From the NCBI RefSeq assembly GCF_947494755.1, contig NZ_CANLVZ010000005.1, positions 1-64,000 on the forward strand: DNA of 64,000 nt, written 5' to 3'. This DNA is from an uncultured Tateyamaria sp. (GTDB lineage: Bacteria; Pseudomonadota; Alphaproteobacteria; Rhodobacterales; Rhodobacteraceae). Below the pieces are notes generated by a model that was not told where the DNA came from, searched no databases, and saw only the letters and a program-made list of their open reading frames with translations. Shown here piece by piece: positions 42,439 through 51,471 of this stretch. Each line of letters opens with the position of its first letter. Within the stretch, counting starts at the first letter, position 1. Position numbers and translations under genes: made by a program.

Positions 42439-43035
42439 GTGACCAGTTTCGTTCCCGGGTTCCTTTTGTCGTTGTCGTTGATTTTGGCAATCGGGGCGCA
42501 GAATGCGTTTGTGCTGCGCCAGGGGCTGCGCCGGAGCCATGTGTTCTGGGTGTGCCTGACCTGTGCGGTCTGCGACGCACTGCTGATCGCGGCAGGGGTG
42601 GCCGGTTTTGGTGCGCTGTCCGAGGCGTTGCCGTGGTTTGAGCCTGTGATGCGCTATGGCGGGGCTGCGTTTCTGATGTGGTATGGCTGGCAAAACGCCC
42701 GTTCGGCCTGGCGCGGCACCTCGGCGCTGGATGCGGGCGGGCAGGAGACCCAAAGCCTGCGCGCGGCTGTTGGAACCGTCTTGGCGCTGACCTGGCTGAA
42801 CCCGCACGTCTATCTGGATACGGTGGTTCTGATCGGTTCGATCTCGTCGCAATATCCCGATCGCCTGATGTTCGGGATCGGCGCGACCCTGGCCAGTTTC
42901 GTATTCTTTTTCGCGCTTGGATACGGCGCGCGCCTGCTTGCGCCTCTGTTCGCCAACCCGCGCGCGTGGCGGGTGCTGGATGCGATCATCGCGCTGACCA
43001 TGTGGGCCATTGCATTGAAACTGCTGTTTTTGTGA
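42439..43035 (+). CDS. LysE/ArgO family amino acid exporter
   Basis: 198 residues, six membrane helices. LSLILAIGAQNAFVLRQGLR (about 11-31) is the LysE/ArgO signature, and TWLNPHVYLDTVVLIGS (about 118-134) the second one. Such carriers export basic amino acids. GTG 42439 is the start, with GGAGG 8 bases before. No lysG/argP-type regulator is adjacent. The following EamA gene begins 37 bases later and may be co-transcribed. Confidence 0.9.
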   Translation: MTSFVPGFLLSLSLILAIGAQNAFVLRQGLRRSHVFWVCLTCAVCDALLIAAGVAGFGALSEALPWFEPVMRYGGAAFLMWYGWQNARSAWRGTSALDAGGQETQSLRAAVGTVLALTWLNPHVYLDTVVLIGSISSQYPDRLMFGIGATLASFVFFFALGYGARLLAPLFANPRAWRVLDAIIALTMWAIALKLLFL

Positions 43036-43072
43036 CCTTGCGTGCGCACGGGCTTTGCGCCTTGATGGCGCC

Positions 43073-43975
43073 ATGACCGCCTCCCCCTCACGCCCGATGC
43101 TCGGCATCTTCTGGATGCTTGTCACCGGCTTGTGTTTCGTGGCCGTCACGGCATTGGTCAAATACATGGGTCCGCGCGTGCCCCCGGCCGAAGCGGCGTT
43201 CTTGCGCTATGTCCTCGGCCTTGTGTTCCTGCTGCCGATGCTGCCTGCGGTGCGTGCCGCCCATCTGACAGGTCGCCAGTGGGGGCTCTTTACCTTGCGC
43301 GGTCTGTTCCACTCGGGCGGTGTTATCCTGTGGTTTTACGCCATGACCCGCATCCCCATCGCTGAGGTCACGGCGATGAACTACCTCGCGCCCGTCTATG
43401 TCAGCATCGGTGCGGCGCTGTTTCTGGGCGAACGTCTTGCGATGCGCCGAATTGCGGCCATTCTGGTGGCGTTGATCGGCACTGCTGTCATCCTGCGCCC
43501 TGGCTTTCGAGAGGTCGAACCGGGGCATCTCGCGATGCTGTTCTGCGCGGTGACCTTTGCGGGGTCCTACCTGCTGGCCAAGATCATGGCGGACGAGGTG
43601 AAACCGGCGGTCGTTGTCGCCATGCTTTCGATCTTCGTGACGGCGGGGCTGGCCCCGTTCGCGGCGACCGATTGGGTGACCCCCAGTTGGAACGATCTTG
43701 GATTGCTGTTCGCGGTCGCCTGTTTCGCGACCGCAGGGCACTATACGATGACGCTCGCCTTTGCGGCAGCACCGGTGACGGTGACCCAACCGATCACGTT
43801 CCTGCAACTCGTCTGGGCGGTCCTGCTCGGGGCCGTGTTCTTTGCAGAACCCGTTGATATCTGGGTTATTTTGGGCGGCACGCTGATCCTCAGCGCGGTC
43901 ACATTCATCACGTGGCGCGAACATGTGCTCAAGCGCCGCCCGATCACGCCGGTGAGCCCGGCCACCAAGCTCTAG
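43073..43975 (+). CDS. EamA/DMT superfamily transporter
   Basis: 300 residues, ten membrane helices, two EamA repeats (for example FWMLVTGLCFVAVTALVKYM near 13-32; ALFLGERLAMRRIAAILVAL near 122-141). Substrate unknown. Ends just before the betI operator, so its transcript may run into that region. Start ATG 43073. Confidence 0.9.
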   Translation: MTASPSRPMLGIFWMLVTGLCFVAVTALVKYMGPRVPPAEAAFLRYVLGLVFLLPMLPAVRAAHLTGRQWGLFTLRGLFHSGGVILWFYAMTRIPIAEVTAMNYLAPVYVSIGAALFLGERLAMRRIAAILVALIGTAVILRPGFREVEPGHLAMLFCAVTFAGSYLLAKIMADEVKPAVVVAMLSIFVTAGLAPFAATDWVTPSWNDLGLLFAVACFATAGHYTMTLAFAAAPVTVTQPITFLQLVWAVLLGAVFFAEPVDIWVILGGTLILSAVTFITWREHVLKRRPITPVSPATKL

Positions 43976-43982
43976 CTTTTTG

Positions 43983-44001
43983 TTGATTGACGGATCAATA
44001 A
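43983..44001 (+). promoter_or_regulatory. BetI operator-like palindrome
   Basis: TTGATTGACGGATCAATAA lies 43 bases before the betI start. The ATTGA...TCAAT half-sites match the form of known BetI boxes (ATTGAnnGTTCAAT-like). BetI dimers bind such sites and are released by choline. Not tested. Confidence 0.6.
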
Positions 44002-44044
44002 AAAACCCACAAATTGCGCGTCAGTCTGGTCGCAGGGGGCATCA

Positions 44045-44620
44045 ATGCCAAAAGTGGGAATGGAACCGATCCGCCGCGCGGCATTGGTAGAGGCGACGAT
44101 CGCCGAAATCGGAGCCGCCGGGTCGCTGGATATCACCGTCGGGCAGATTGCCAAACGCGCTGGCATGTCGAGCGCGCTGGCGCACCATTATTTCGGCGGC
44201 AAGGATCAGATATTTCTGGCCGCCATGCGCCAGATCCTGAGCGATTTCGGGGCCGAGGTGGTCGCAGGTCTGCGGCGGGCACCAACGCCGCTTGCCCGGG
44301 CCGAAGCACTGATCACGGCCAGTTTCGCGCCCTCCTGCTTTGCGCCCGCCACGATCAGCGCCTGGATGACGCTTTATGCCCAAGCCGCCACGCATCCCGA
44401 AACCCGCCGTCTGCTGACCCTCTATCAACGCCGTCTGCGCGCAAATCTGACCCATGCGCTGCGCCCGCTCAGTCGCACACCCGATACCGATGCCGAGATG
44501 CTCGGGGCCCTGATCGACGGGCTCTATCTGCGTGCCGCGCTCGCCCCCGACACCATTCTGGCCGATGCCAAGACCACCGCGCTGCGCGCCCTCGACACCT
44601 TGATCGGACAGCCCACATGA
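44045..44620 (+). CDS. betI: TetR family choline-responsive repressor BetI
   Basis: 191 residues. TetR HTH at about 9-55 (ITVGQIAKRAGMSSALAHHY followed by F) with the BetI-type LAHHYFGGKD ending. It represses the bet genes until choline binds. The gene is the first of betI-betC-betB-betA and its stop overlaps betC (ATGA). The palindrome at 43983-44001 is its likely operator. Confidence 0.95.
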   Translation: MPKVGMEPIRRAALVEATIAEIGAAGSLDITVGQIAKRAGMSSALAHHYFGGKDQIFLAAMRQILSDFGAEVVAGLRRAPTPLARAEALITASFAPSCFAPATISAWMTLYAQAATHPETRRLLTLYQRRLRANLTHALRPLSRTPDTDAEMLGALIDGLYLRAALAPDTILADAKTTALRALDTLIGQPT

Positions 44621-46125
44621 GCCAGCCCAACATCCTCATCTTCATGGTTGATCAGTTGAACGGTACGCTGTTTCCCGATGGCCCCGCCGACTGGTTACAC
44701 GCGCCCAACCTCAAGAAACTGGCCGCCCGTTCGACCCGCTTTGCCAATTGCTACACCGCCTCGCCATTGTGCGCGCCGGGGCGTGCGGCATTCATGTCCG
44801 GGCAACTGCCGAGCGCGACCGGCGTCTATGACAACGCCGCCGAGTTCGCCTCCTCCATCCCGACCTACGCCCACCACCTGCGCCGCGCAGGCTATCAGAC
44901 CTGCCTTGCGGGCAAGATGCACTTTGTCGGCCCCGACCAGCTTCACGGGTTCGAGGAACGGCTGACCACCGACATCTATCCGCCTGACTTTGGCTGGACG
45001 CCGGACTATCGCAAACCGGGTGAGCGCATTGATTGGTGGTATCACAATATGGGCTCGGTGACCGGTTCGGGTGTGGCCGAGATTTCGAACCAGATGGAGT
45101 ATGACGACGAGGTCGCCTATCACGCGACCCGCAAGATTTACGATCTGGGGCGGGGGCACGATGCGCGGCCCTGGTGTCTGACCGTCAGCTTCACCCATCC
45201 GCACGACCCTTACGTGGCGCGCAAGAAATACTGGGACCTCTATGAGGATTGTGAGCACCTGATGCCCGAGGTTGGCCCGATCCGGTATGAGGATCAGGAC
45301 CCCCATTCCCAACGCATTCTGGACGCCAACGACCGCGACAACTTCAATATCACAGACGAAGATATCCGCCGCTCGCGCCGCGCCTATTTCGCCAACATCT
45401 CCTATCTCGACGACAAGATCGGCGAGGTGATGGAGGCGCTGGAAGGCACCCGGCAAGAGGCGATCATCCTGTTCGTCTCGGACCACGGCGACATGCTCGG
45501 GGCGCGCGGTTTGTGGTTCAAGATGTCCTTTTTCGAAGGTTCCGCGCGGGTGCCGATGATGATCTGTGCGCCCTCGATGACACCCGGCCGCGTCACCGAC
45601 CCGGTCAGCAATATCGACGTCTGCCCGACGCTGTGTGATCTGGCAGGCGTGGATATGTCCGAGGTCAGCCCATGGACCACGGGTCAGTCGGTCGTGCCAC
45701 AAGGGCAGGGGGTCGAACGCACCGAACCCGTTGCCATGGAATACGCCGCCGAAGGCTCCTATGCGCCCATGGTGTCGCTGCGCTATGGGAAGTGGAAGTA
45801 CAACCGCTGCGCGCTCGATCCCGACCAGCTCTTTGATCTCGAGGCGGACCCGCACGAACTCACCAACCTCGCCGACGTCCCCGCCCATCAGGGCACGCTC
45901 AGCCAATTGCAGGCCAAGGCCGACGCCCGTTGGGACCTCGACAGCTTTGACGCGGCTGTACGCGCGAGCCAGGCGCGGCGGTGGGTTGTTTACGAGGCCC
46001 TGCGCGAGGGCGGCTATTTCCCTTGGGACTACCAGCCGTTGCAAAAAGCGTCCGAACGCTACATGCGCAACCACATGGACCTCAACGTGCTTGAGGAAAA
46101 TCAGCGCTTCCCCCGAGGCGAATAG
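44617..46125 (+). CDS. betC: Choline-sulfatase
   Basis: 502 residues. Hydrolyses choline-O-sulfate to choline and sulfate. Cys52 in PLCAPGRAAF (C-x-P-x-R) is the residue converted to formylglycine; DNAAEFAS and KMHFVGPDQLHGFEERL follow. The choline-sulfatase C-terminal region (RWVVYEALREGGYFPWDYQP) is complete. Cytoplasmic (no signal peptide). Overlaps betI; a repeat-like element separates it from betB. Confidence 0.96.
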   Translation: MSQPNILIFMVDQLNGTLFPDGPADWLHAPNLKKLAARSTRFANCYTASPLCAPGRAAFMSGQLPSATGVYDNAAEFASSIPTYAHHLRRAGYQTCLAGKMHFVGPDQLHGFEERLTTDIYPPDFGWTPDYRKPGERIDWWYHNMGSVTGSGVAEISNQMEYDDEVAYHATRKIYDLGRGHDARPWCLTVSFTHPHDPYVARKKYWDLYEDCEHLMPEVGPIRYEDQDPHSQRILDANDRDNFNITDEDIRRSRRAYFANISYLDDKIGEVMEALEGTRQEAIILFVSDHGDMLGARGLWFKMSFFEGSARVPMMICAPSMTPGRVTDPVSNIDVCPTLCDLAGVDMSEVSPWTTGQSVVPQGQGVERTEPVAMEYAAEGSYAPMVSLRYGKWKYNRCALDPDQLFDLEADPHELTNLADVPAHQGTLSQLQAKADARWDLDSFDAAVRASQARRWVVYEALREGGYFPWDYQPLQKASERYMRNHMDLNVLEENQRFPRGE

Positions 46126-46131
46126 CTCTCT

Positions 46132-46167
46132 TTCATTGTTCCGATAAATATGCCCGCCGGAGGCACC
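46132..46167 (-). repeat. Dispersed intergenic element, variant copy E, supplying the betB ribosome site
   Basis: The plus strand reads TTTCATTGTTCCGATAAATA followed by TGCCCGCCGGAGGCACC. Its complement, GGTGCCTCCGGCGG plus GCATATTTATCGGAACAATG, matches the variant copy at 18009-18050 in order and spacing. GGAGG inside it serves as ribosome site of betB. Confidence 0.55.
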
Positions 46168-47625
46168 ATGACCTATCCAACCCAACCCACCGCCAGCCAT
46201 TTCATCAACGGTCGATATGTCGAGGACAGGGATGGCGCGCCCATCGACGTGATCTACCCCGCCACCGGTGAAGTGATCGGGCAGGTCCATTCCGCAACGC
46301 CCGTGATCATCGACCAAGCGCTGGATGCGGCACGCAGCGCGCAAGCCGCATGGGCCGCGATGACGGGCACCGAACGGGGCCGTATCCTGCGCCGGGCCGC
46401 GGACATCATGCGCGAACGGAACCACGACCTGTCGGTGCTCGAAACCTACGACACGGGCAAACCCTATCAGGAAACCAGCGTCGTCGATGCGACCTCGGGG
46501 GCTGACGCGCTCGAGTATTTCGGCGGGATGGCCGCGACGCTCACAGGTGAGCATATCCAACTGGGCGAAGACTGGGTCTACACCCGCCGCGAACCGCTTG
46601 GCGTCTGCGTCGGGATCGGTGCGTGGAACTACCCAACCCAGATCGCAAGCTGGAAAGGCGCGCCCGCGCTGGCCTGTGGCAATACGATGGTGTTCAAACC
46701 ATCAGAAACCACACCGCTCTGCGCGCTCAAAGTCGCGGAAATCCTGCACGAAGCAGGCGCACCTGCCGGGGTCTATAACGTGGTGCAGGGCTTGGGCGAT
46801 GTGGGGGCTGCACTCGTGTCGGACGGTCGTGTCGACAAGGTCTCACTGACCGGATCGGTGCCCACGGGGCGCAAGGTTTACGCCGCGGCGGCTGCGGGCA
46901 TCAAGCATGTCACCATGGAACTGGGTGGCAAGTCCCCGATGATCGTGTTCGACGATGCGGATGTGGAAAATGCGGTTTCGGGCGCGATCCTCGGCAACTT
47001 CTATTCCTCAGGTCAGGTCTGTTCCAATGGCACGCGCGTCTTCGTCCACAAGACCATCAAAGAGGCGTTCCTGTCCCGCCTCTCCGAACGCCTTGCCACC
47101 GCCGTGATCGGGGATCCGCAAGACCCCGACACCTCCTTCGGCCCCATGGTCAGCGAACGACAGATGGGTATCGTCATGGACTACATCGCCAAAGGGCAGG
47201 ATGAAGGCGCGCGGCTGGTCTATGGCGGCAAGCGTCTGGACAAGAACGGTTTTTACCTCGAACCGACCGTATTCGCCGACGTCACCGACGATATGACCAT
47301 CGCACGCGAGGAAATCTTCGGCCCGGTCATGGCCGTCCTTGATTTCGAGGACGAGGATGACGTCATGGCCCGCGCCAACGACACCGAATTCGGGCTTGCC
47401 GCGGGCGTCTTCACCCGCGATCTGGCCCGCGCCCACCGGGTGGCAGCCCGGTTCGAGGCGGGGACCTGCTATATCAACACTTACAATGACGCCCCAGTCG
47501 AGGCCCCCTTTGGCGGGTCCAAACAATCGGGCGTGGGCCGCGAGAACTCCAAAGCGGCCATCGAACACTACAGCCAACTCAAATCCGTCTACGTCCGCAT
47601 GGGCGATCTCGAAGCGCCGTTCTGA
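46168..47625 (+). CDS. betB: Betaine aldehyde dehydrogenase
   Basis: 485 residues, aldehyde dehydrogenase superfamily. Catalytic Glu251 (MELGGKSP) and Cys285 ([12 protein letters not shown]) are present; the CSNGTR form and length are typical of BetB. It oxidises betaine aldehyde to glycine betaine with NAD(P)+. The start ATG 46168 uses the GGAGG inside the preceding repeat-like element. Its stop overlaps betA (TGATG). Confidence 0.96.
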   Translation: MTYPTQPTASHFINGRYVEDRDGAPIDVIYPATGEVIGQVHSATPVIIDQALDAARSAQAAWAAMTGTERGRILRRAADIMRERNHDLSVLETYDTGKPYQETSVVDATSGADALEYFGGMAATLTGEHIQLGEDWVYTRREPLGVCVGIGAWNYPTQIASWKGAPALACGNTMVFKPSETTPLCALKVAEILHEAGAPAGVYNVVQGLGDVGAALVSDGRVDKVSLTGSVPTGRKVYAAAAAGIKHVTMELGGKSPMIVFDDADVENAVSGAILGNFYSSGQVCSNGTRVFVHKTIKEAFLSRLSERLATAVIGDPQDPDTSFGPMVSERQMGIVMDYIAKGQDEGARLVYGGKRLDKNGFYLEPTVFADVTDDMTIAREEIFGPVMAVLDFEDEDDVMARANDTEFGLAAGVFTRDLARAHRVAARFEAGTCYINTYNDAPVEAPFGGSKQSGVGRENSKAAIEHYSQLKSVYVRMGDLEAPF

Positions 47626-49274
47626 TGGAGGCCGATTACGTGATCGTCGGCGCGGGCAGCGCCGGGTGTGCCGTGGCCTACCGCCTCGCCGAGGCAGGCA
47701 AATCCGTGCTCGCGATCGAGCATGGCGGCAGCGATGCGGGCCCCTTCATCCAGATGCCGGGCGCGCTGTCCTATCCGATGAATATGGCGCGCTATGACTG
47801 GGGTTACAAAACCGAACCGGAACCGCATCTGAACAACCGCCGACTGGCCTGTCCGCGCGGCAAGGTGATCGGCGGCTCATCCTCGATCAACGGCATGGTC
47901 TATGTGCGCGGGCACGCTATGGATTTCGACCATTGGGCCGACAGCGGCGCGCGCGGTTGGGCCTATGCCGACGTGCTGCCCTACTACAAACGCATGGAAA
48001 ACTGGGACGATGCTGGCCACGGCGGCGACCCTGCCTGGCGTGGCACAGATGGGCCGATGCATGTGCGGCGCGGACCGCGCGACAACCCGCTGTTTTCGGC
48101 CTTTGTCGCTGCAGGGCAGCAGGCAGGCTACGAAGTGACGGACGACTATAACGGGCACCAGCAGGAAGGCTTCGGCCCGATGGAGCAGACGGTGCACAAG
48201 GGCACCCGCTGGTCCGCCGCGAACGCCTATCTGCGCCCCGCGCTGAAGCGGCCCAATTGCGACCTGATGCGCGGGCTGGTCGAACGGGTGTTGATCGAAG
48301 ACGGGCGCGCAACAGGTGTCATCCTGCAGGGCGGCCAGATTGTGCGGGCACGGGCCGAAGTGATCCTTGCGGCATCCTCCATCAACTCGCCCAAGATCCT
48401 GATGCTGTCGGGGATCGGCCCTGCCGCGCATCTGGGCGAACATGGCATCGACGTGATCGCGGACCGCCCCGGCGTGGGCGCAAACCTGCAGGACCATCTC
48501 GAGATGTATATCCAGATGGCCTCCAAACAGCCGATCACCTTGTATAAACACTGGAATCTGATCTCCAAGGCGATGATCGGGGCGCAATGGCTGTTCACCC
48601 GCACTGGTCTCGGGGCCTCCAACCAGTTTGAAAGTGCGGCGTTCATCCGCAGCAAGGCGGGCGTGCCCTATCCCGATATCCAGTACCATTTTCTGCCCAT
48701 TGCGGTGCGCTATGACGGGCAGGCGGCGGCAGAAGGGCACGGCTTTCAGGCGCACACGGGTCCGATGCGCTCTCCTTCGCGCGGGGCGGTCACGTTGCGC
48801 TCGGCCAACCCCGCTGATGACCCCGTGATCCGGTTCAACTACATGAGCACAGAGCAGGATTGGGAGGACTTCCGCACCTGCATCCGGCTCACCCGCGAGA
48901 TTTTCGCGCAGGACGCCTTTGCACCCTTTGTTAAGCATGAAATCCAACCCGGGCCGGCCTATCAGAGCGACGATGAGCTTGATGAGGTGATCCGCGAACA
49001 CGTTGAAAGCGCCTATCACCCCTGCGGCACATGCCGGATGGGTGCGACCGATGATCCGATGTCAGTGGTAGACCCCGAAGGGCGCGTGATCGGCGTAAGT
49101 GCCCTGCGGGTCGTGGATAGTTCGGTTTTTCCGCGCATCACGAATGGCAACCTCAACGCCCCTTCGATCATGACGGGCGAGAAGATGAGCGACCATATTC
49201 TGGGCCGCGATCCGCTCGCCCGCAGCAATGATGCACCTTGGATACACCCCGCCTGGGCAACAACGCAGCGTTAA
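47625..49274 (+). CDS. betA: Choline dehydrogenase (GMC oxidoreductase)
   Basis: 549 residues. FAD motif [18 protein letters not shown] at about 7-24, GMC signatures ([19 protein letters not shown]; then [17 protein letters not shown]) and the catalytic His region [12 protein letters not shown] near 460. Oxidises choline to betaine aldehyde at the membrane, feeding electrons to the quinone pool. Overlaps betB by TGATG. No betT/bcct or ABC choline transporter is in the window, so uptake is encoded elsewhere. Confidence 0.95.
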   Translation: MEADYVIVGAGSAGCAVAYRLAEAGKSVLAIEHGGSDAGPFIQMPGALSYPMNMARYDWGYKTEPEPHLNNRRLACPRGKVIGGSSSINGMVYVRGHAMDFDHWADSGARGWAYADVLPYYKRMENWDDAGHGGDPAWRGTDGPMHVRRGPRDNPLFSAFVAAGQQAGYEVTDDYNGHQQEGFGPMEQTVHKGTRWSAANAYLRPALKRPNCDLMRGLVERVLIEDGRATGVILQGGQIVRARAEVILAASSINSPKILMLSGIGPAAHLGEHGIDVIADRPGVGANLQDHLEMYIQMASKQPITLYKHWNLISKAMIGAQWLFTRTGLGASNQFESAAFIRSKAGVPYPDIQYHFLPIAVRYDGQAAAEGHGFQAHTGPMRSPSRGAVTLRSANPADDPVIRFNYMSTEQDWEDFRTCIRLTREIFAQDAFAPFVKHEIQPGPAYQSDDELDEVIREHVESAYHPCGTCRMGATDDPMSVVDPEGRVIGVSALRVVDSSVFPRITNGNLNAPSIMTGEKMSDHILGRDPLARSNDAPWIHPAWATTQR

Positions 49275-49330
49275 GCATTCCGCAAGAAGATCGGTTGATC
49301 TCTTAACGCAAAGCCGCCACCTAAGGGGGC

Positions 49331-49981
49331 ATGTTAAGGATTTGTTCTATACTTGTTCTGGCTTTCTGGCCGGTCATGTCGCATGCGGATGTGTCCGGCG
49401 TGGTCCGCGTGATTGACGCTGACACAATTGATGTGGGCGGCACGCGCGTGCGCCTGCACGCCATCGACGCACCTGAACAGGACCAGACCTGTCTGACGGA
49501 ACACGGACTGCCCTTTGCCTGCGGAATATGGGCGAGCGCGCAGGTGGACGCGGCCTTTGGCGGGCATATCGCGACCTGCGCACGGATCGATACGGACAAA
49601 TATGGCCGGATGGTGGCGCAATGCCACGTCGGTGACCTTGATATCGGGCAAGAGGCGGTGGCGCAGGGGTGGGCCTTTGCCTATCGCCGCTACGGCATGG
49701 ACTATGATCTGGATGAAAAGTCGGCTTATGTGGCCGATCGTGGGCTGCACGGCTTTCGGGTGCAATCGCCAGCGCAGTTCCGGGTGACCCGGGCCAAGGG
49801 ACGGATTCCGCCTGACCCGGCGTGTCGGATCAAGGGCAACATCTCCAAGAACGGGCACATCTATCATATGCCCGGGCAAGAATTTTACGAGCGCACCGGG
49901 ATTAACGAAACACGCGGTGAACGGTGGTTCTGCAGCGAAGCCGAGGCACATGCAGCAGGCTGGCGGGCCGCAAGGCGTTGA
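49331..49981 (+). CDS. Secreted thermonuclease (SNase) family protein
   Basis: 216 residues. A signal peptide (MLRICSILVLAFWPVMSHA) precedes an SNase domain: VIDADTIDVGGTRVRLHAID with the calcium-binding Asp and Arg, APEQDQTC, and DKYGRMVAQC. Cys pairs suggest disulfides. A C-terminal extension (about 150-216) holds KGNISKNGHIYHMPG, common in exported bacterial SNases. Nonspecific nuclease activity is probable. Follows the betA stop by 56 bases. Confidence 0.92.
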   Translation: MLRICSILVLAFWPVMSHADVSGVVRVIDADTIDVGGTRVRLHAIDAPEQDQTCLTEHGLPFACGIWASAQVDAAFGGHIATCARIDTDKYGRMVAQCHVGDLDIGQEAVAQGWAFAYRRYGMDYDLDEKSAYVADRGLHGFRVQSPAQFRVTRAKGRIPPDPACRIKGNISKNGHIYHMPGQEFYERTGINETRGERWFCSEAEAHAAGWRAARR

Positions 49982-50005
49982 TCCGTAAGGCGGATCCTGA
50001 TCCGC

Positions 50006-51406
50006 CTAATTCACCGCATAGGGCAAGACGCCGCGCGTATCAGGATCGACGGACAACTGCCGTTCAAGCGGCGGGACTGAGCGTTGGTGGCACTTCTTGC
50101 GCTCGCAAATCCGGCAGGAAATGCCGATGGGTTCAAAGGCATCGGCCCGCCCCACATCCAGCCCATCCGCGAAAACCAGATCCGGCGCATGTTTCACCTC
50201 GCAGCCAAGCGCGATGGCATAGCGGCGCACAGGGGCCCCGAACCGACCGCCTGTTTTGGAGACATCCCGCGCCAGACTGACATAGCGCACCCCGTCCGGC
50301 GTTTCGGCCAGTTGCCGCAGGAATTGCCCCGGCTGCTCAAAGGCCCGGTGGACGTTCCAGAGCGGGCAGGCCCCGCCGAAGCGGGCAAATTGCAGCCGCG
50401 TGGCAGAGTGCCGTTTGGTGATCGTTCCAGCCTGATCCACGCGCACAAAGAAGAAGGGAATGCCCTTGGCACCGGGCCGTTGCAGTGTTGAAAGGCGATG
50501 GCACACCTGCTCGATCGAGGCCCCGAAACCTGTGGCCAGCTGCTCAAGATCGTGGCGTGTTTCCTGGGCGGCCCGCTGAAACGCGGCATATGGCATGAGG
50601 GCGGCCCCCGCGAAGTAGTTGGCCAGTCCGATCTTTGCGATGTCGCGCGCCTCGCGCGTTTGGAACCGCGCCAGATCCAGGGTCGCATCGAGCAAGGCGT
50701 TCTGGCGCAGGAGCGCGACCTGCAGCAGCATCTGAAATGTCTGGCTTTCATGCGCGGCTCGTGTCGAAATATGCAGCACGTGTGCGGCGCCGTCGTAGCG
50801 GCGCAGCATGTCGGTGTCCTCGAAGGTGACCTTGATGCCTGCATTCGACAGCGCCGAAACGGCGGCCACGCGGATATTGCCGTGCCGTCCCTGAGCCGTG
50901 GCAAAGTGCTCGGCGGCGCGGTCGACTGCATCAACGTAGTTATCGCAATAGTGGAAAAAGTCACGGACCTCTTCCCAAGGCGACGGATGGGCGCGGGCAT
51001 CTTCGCGCCCGAGTGCCTCGTCCAGCGAGGCAAGCCGTTCGTGGGTTTGCCGATAGGCGCGGTGCAGGTCGATGAACGCATGGGCCAGCGCAGGGGCGTT
51101 TGAAGCTGCCAGCCGCAAATCGGCCAGCGGGGGCATGTCGCCGGAAAAGACCGGGTCGGCCAGTGCTTCGCGCATGTCTGACACCAACCGCTCGCCGTCG
51201 CCCGAGCTCAGTTCGGTGACGTCCAGCCCGAACTCCTGCGCGAGGCTCAGCACGACCGACGTGCTGACGGGCCGGTTGTTGTTTTCCATCTGATTGAGAT
51301 AGGGCAGGGACACGCCCAGCTTGGCGGCGAAGTCCTTTTGCGTCAGCGCGACCCGCGTGCGCACCTCGCGCAATTTGGCACCGGCATAGAGTTTCGGGGC
51401 GGCCAT
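50006..51406 (-). CDS. pccR: Short-chain fatty acyl-CoA regulator, ScfR/PccR family
   Basis: 466 residues. N-terminal XRE HTH at about 10-66 (TQKDFAAKLGVSLPYLNQME), an ImmA/IrrE-like middle (about 140-290) that lacks a clean HExxH, and a C-terminal domain ending with a Cys cluster (GISCRICERKKCHQRSVPP). This is the layout of ScfR regulators such as PccR of Rhodobacter, which senses propionyl-CoA supply and controls pccB. TTTGCAAA-type motifs lie upstream of this gene and of pccB. Same strand as the MFS gene. Confidence 0.9.
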   Translation of the reverse strand: MAAPKLYAGAKLREVRTRVALTQKDFAAKLGVSLPYLNQMENNNRPVSTSVVLSLAQEFGLDVTELSSGDGERLVSDMREALADPVFSGDMPPLADLRLAASNAPALAHAFIDLHRAYRQTHERLASLDEALGREDARAHPSPWEEVRDFFHYCDNYVDAVDRAAEHFATAQGRHGNIRVAAVSALSNAGIKVTFEDTDMLRRYDGAAHVLHISTRAAHESQTFQMLLQVALLRQNALLDATLDLARFQTREARDIAKIGLANYFAGAALMPYAAFQRAAQETRHDLEQLATGFGASIEQVCHRLSTLQRPGAKGIPFFFVRVDQAGTITKRHSATRLQFARFGGACPLWNVHRAFEQPGQFLRQLAETPDGVRYVSLARDVSKTGGRFGAPVRRYAIALGCEVKHAPDLVFADGLDVGRADAFEPIGISCRICERKKCHQRSVPPLERQLSVDPDTRGVLPYAVN

Positions 51407-51417
51407 AATGCGCGTCC

Positions 51418-51455
51418 TTTGCAAGTTTGCACTTCGCACATGCTAAGTTTGCAAA
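51418..51455. promoter_or_regulatory. ScfR/PccR-type operator before pccR
   Basis: TTTGCAAG at 51418-51425, TTTGCA at 51426-51431 and a perfect palindrome TTTGCAAA at 51448-51455. The same motif family is found before pccB, which suggests autoregulation. The MFS gene ends 17 bases away, so the site lies in the MFS-pccR gap. Confidence 0.6.
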
Positions 51456-51471
51456 CCGGCGCGCGCAACCC

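Noticed and set aside
44695-46560. 621-codon minus-strand frame opposite betC
   Set aside because: Antisense shadow of betC and betB, which are certain.
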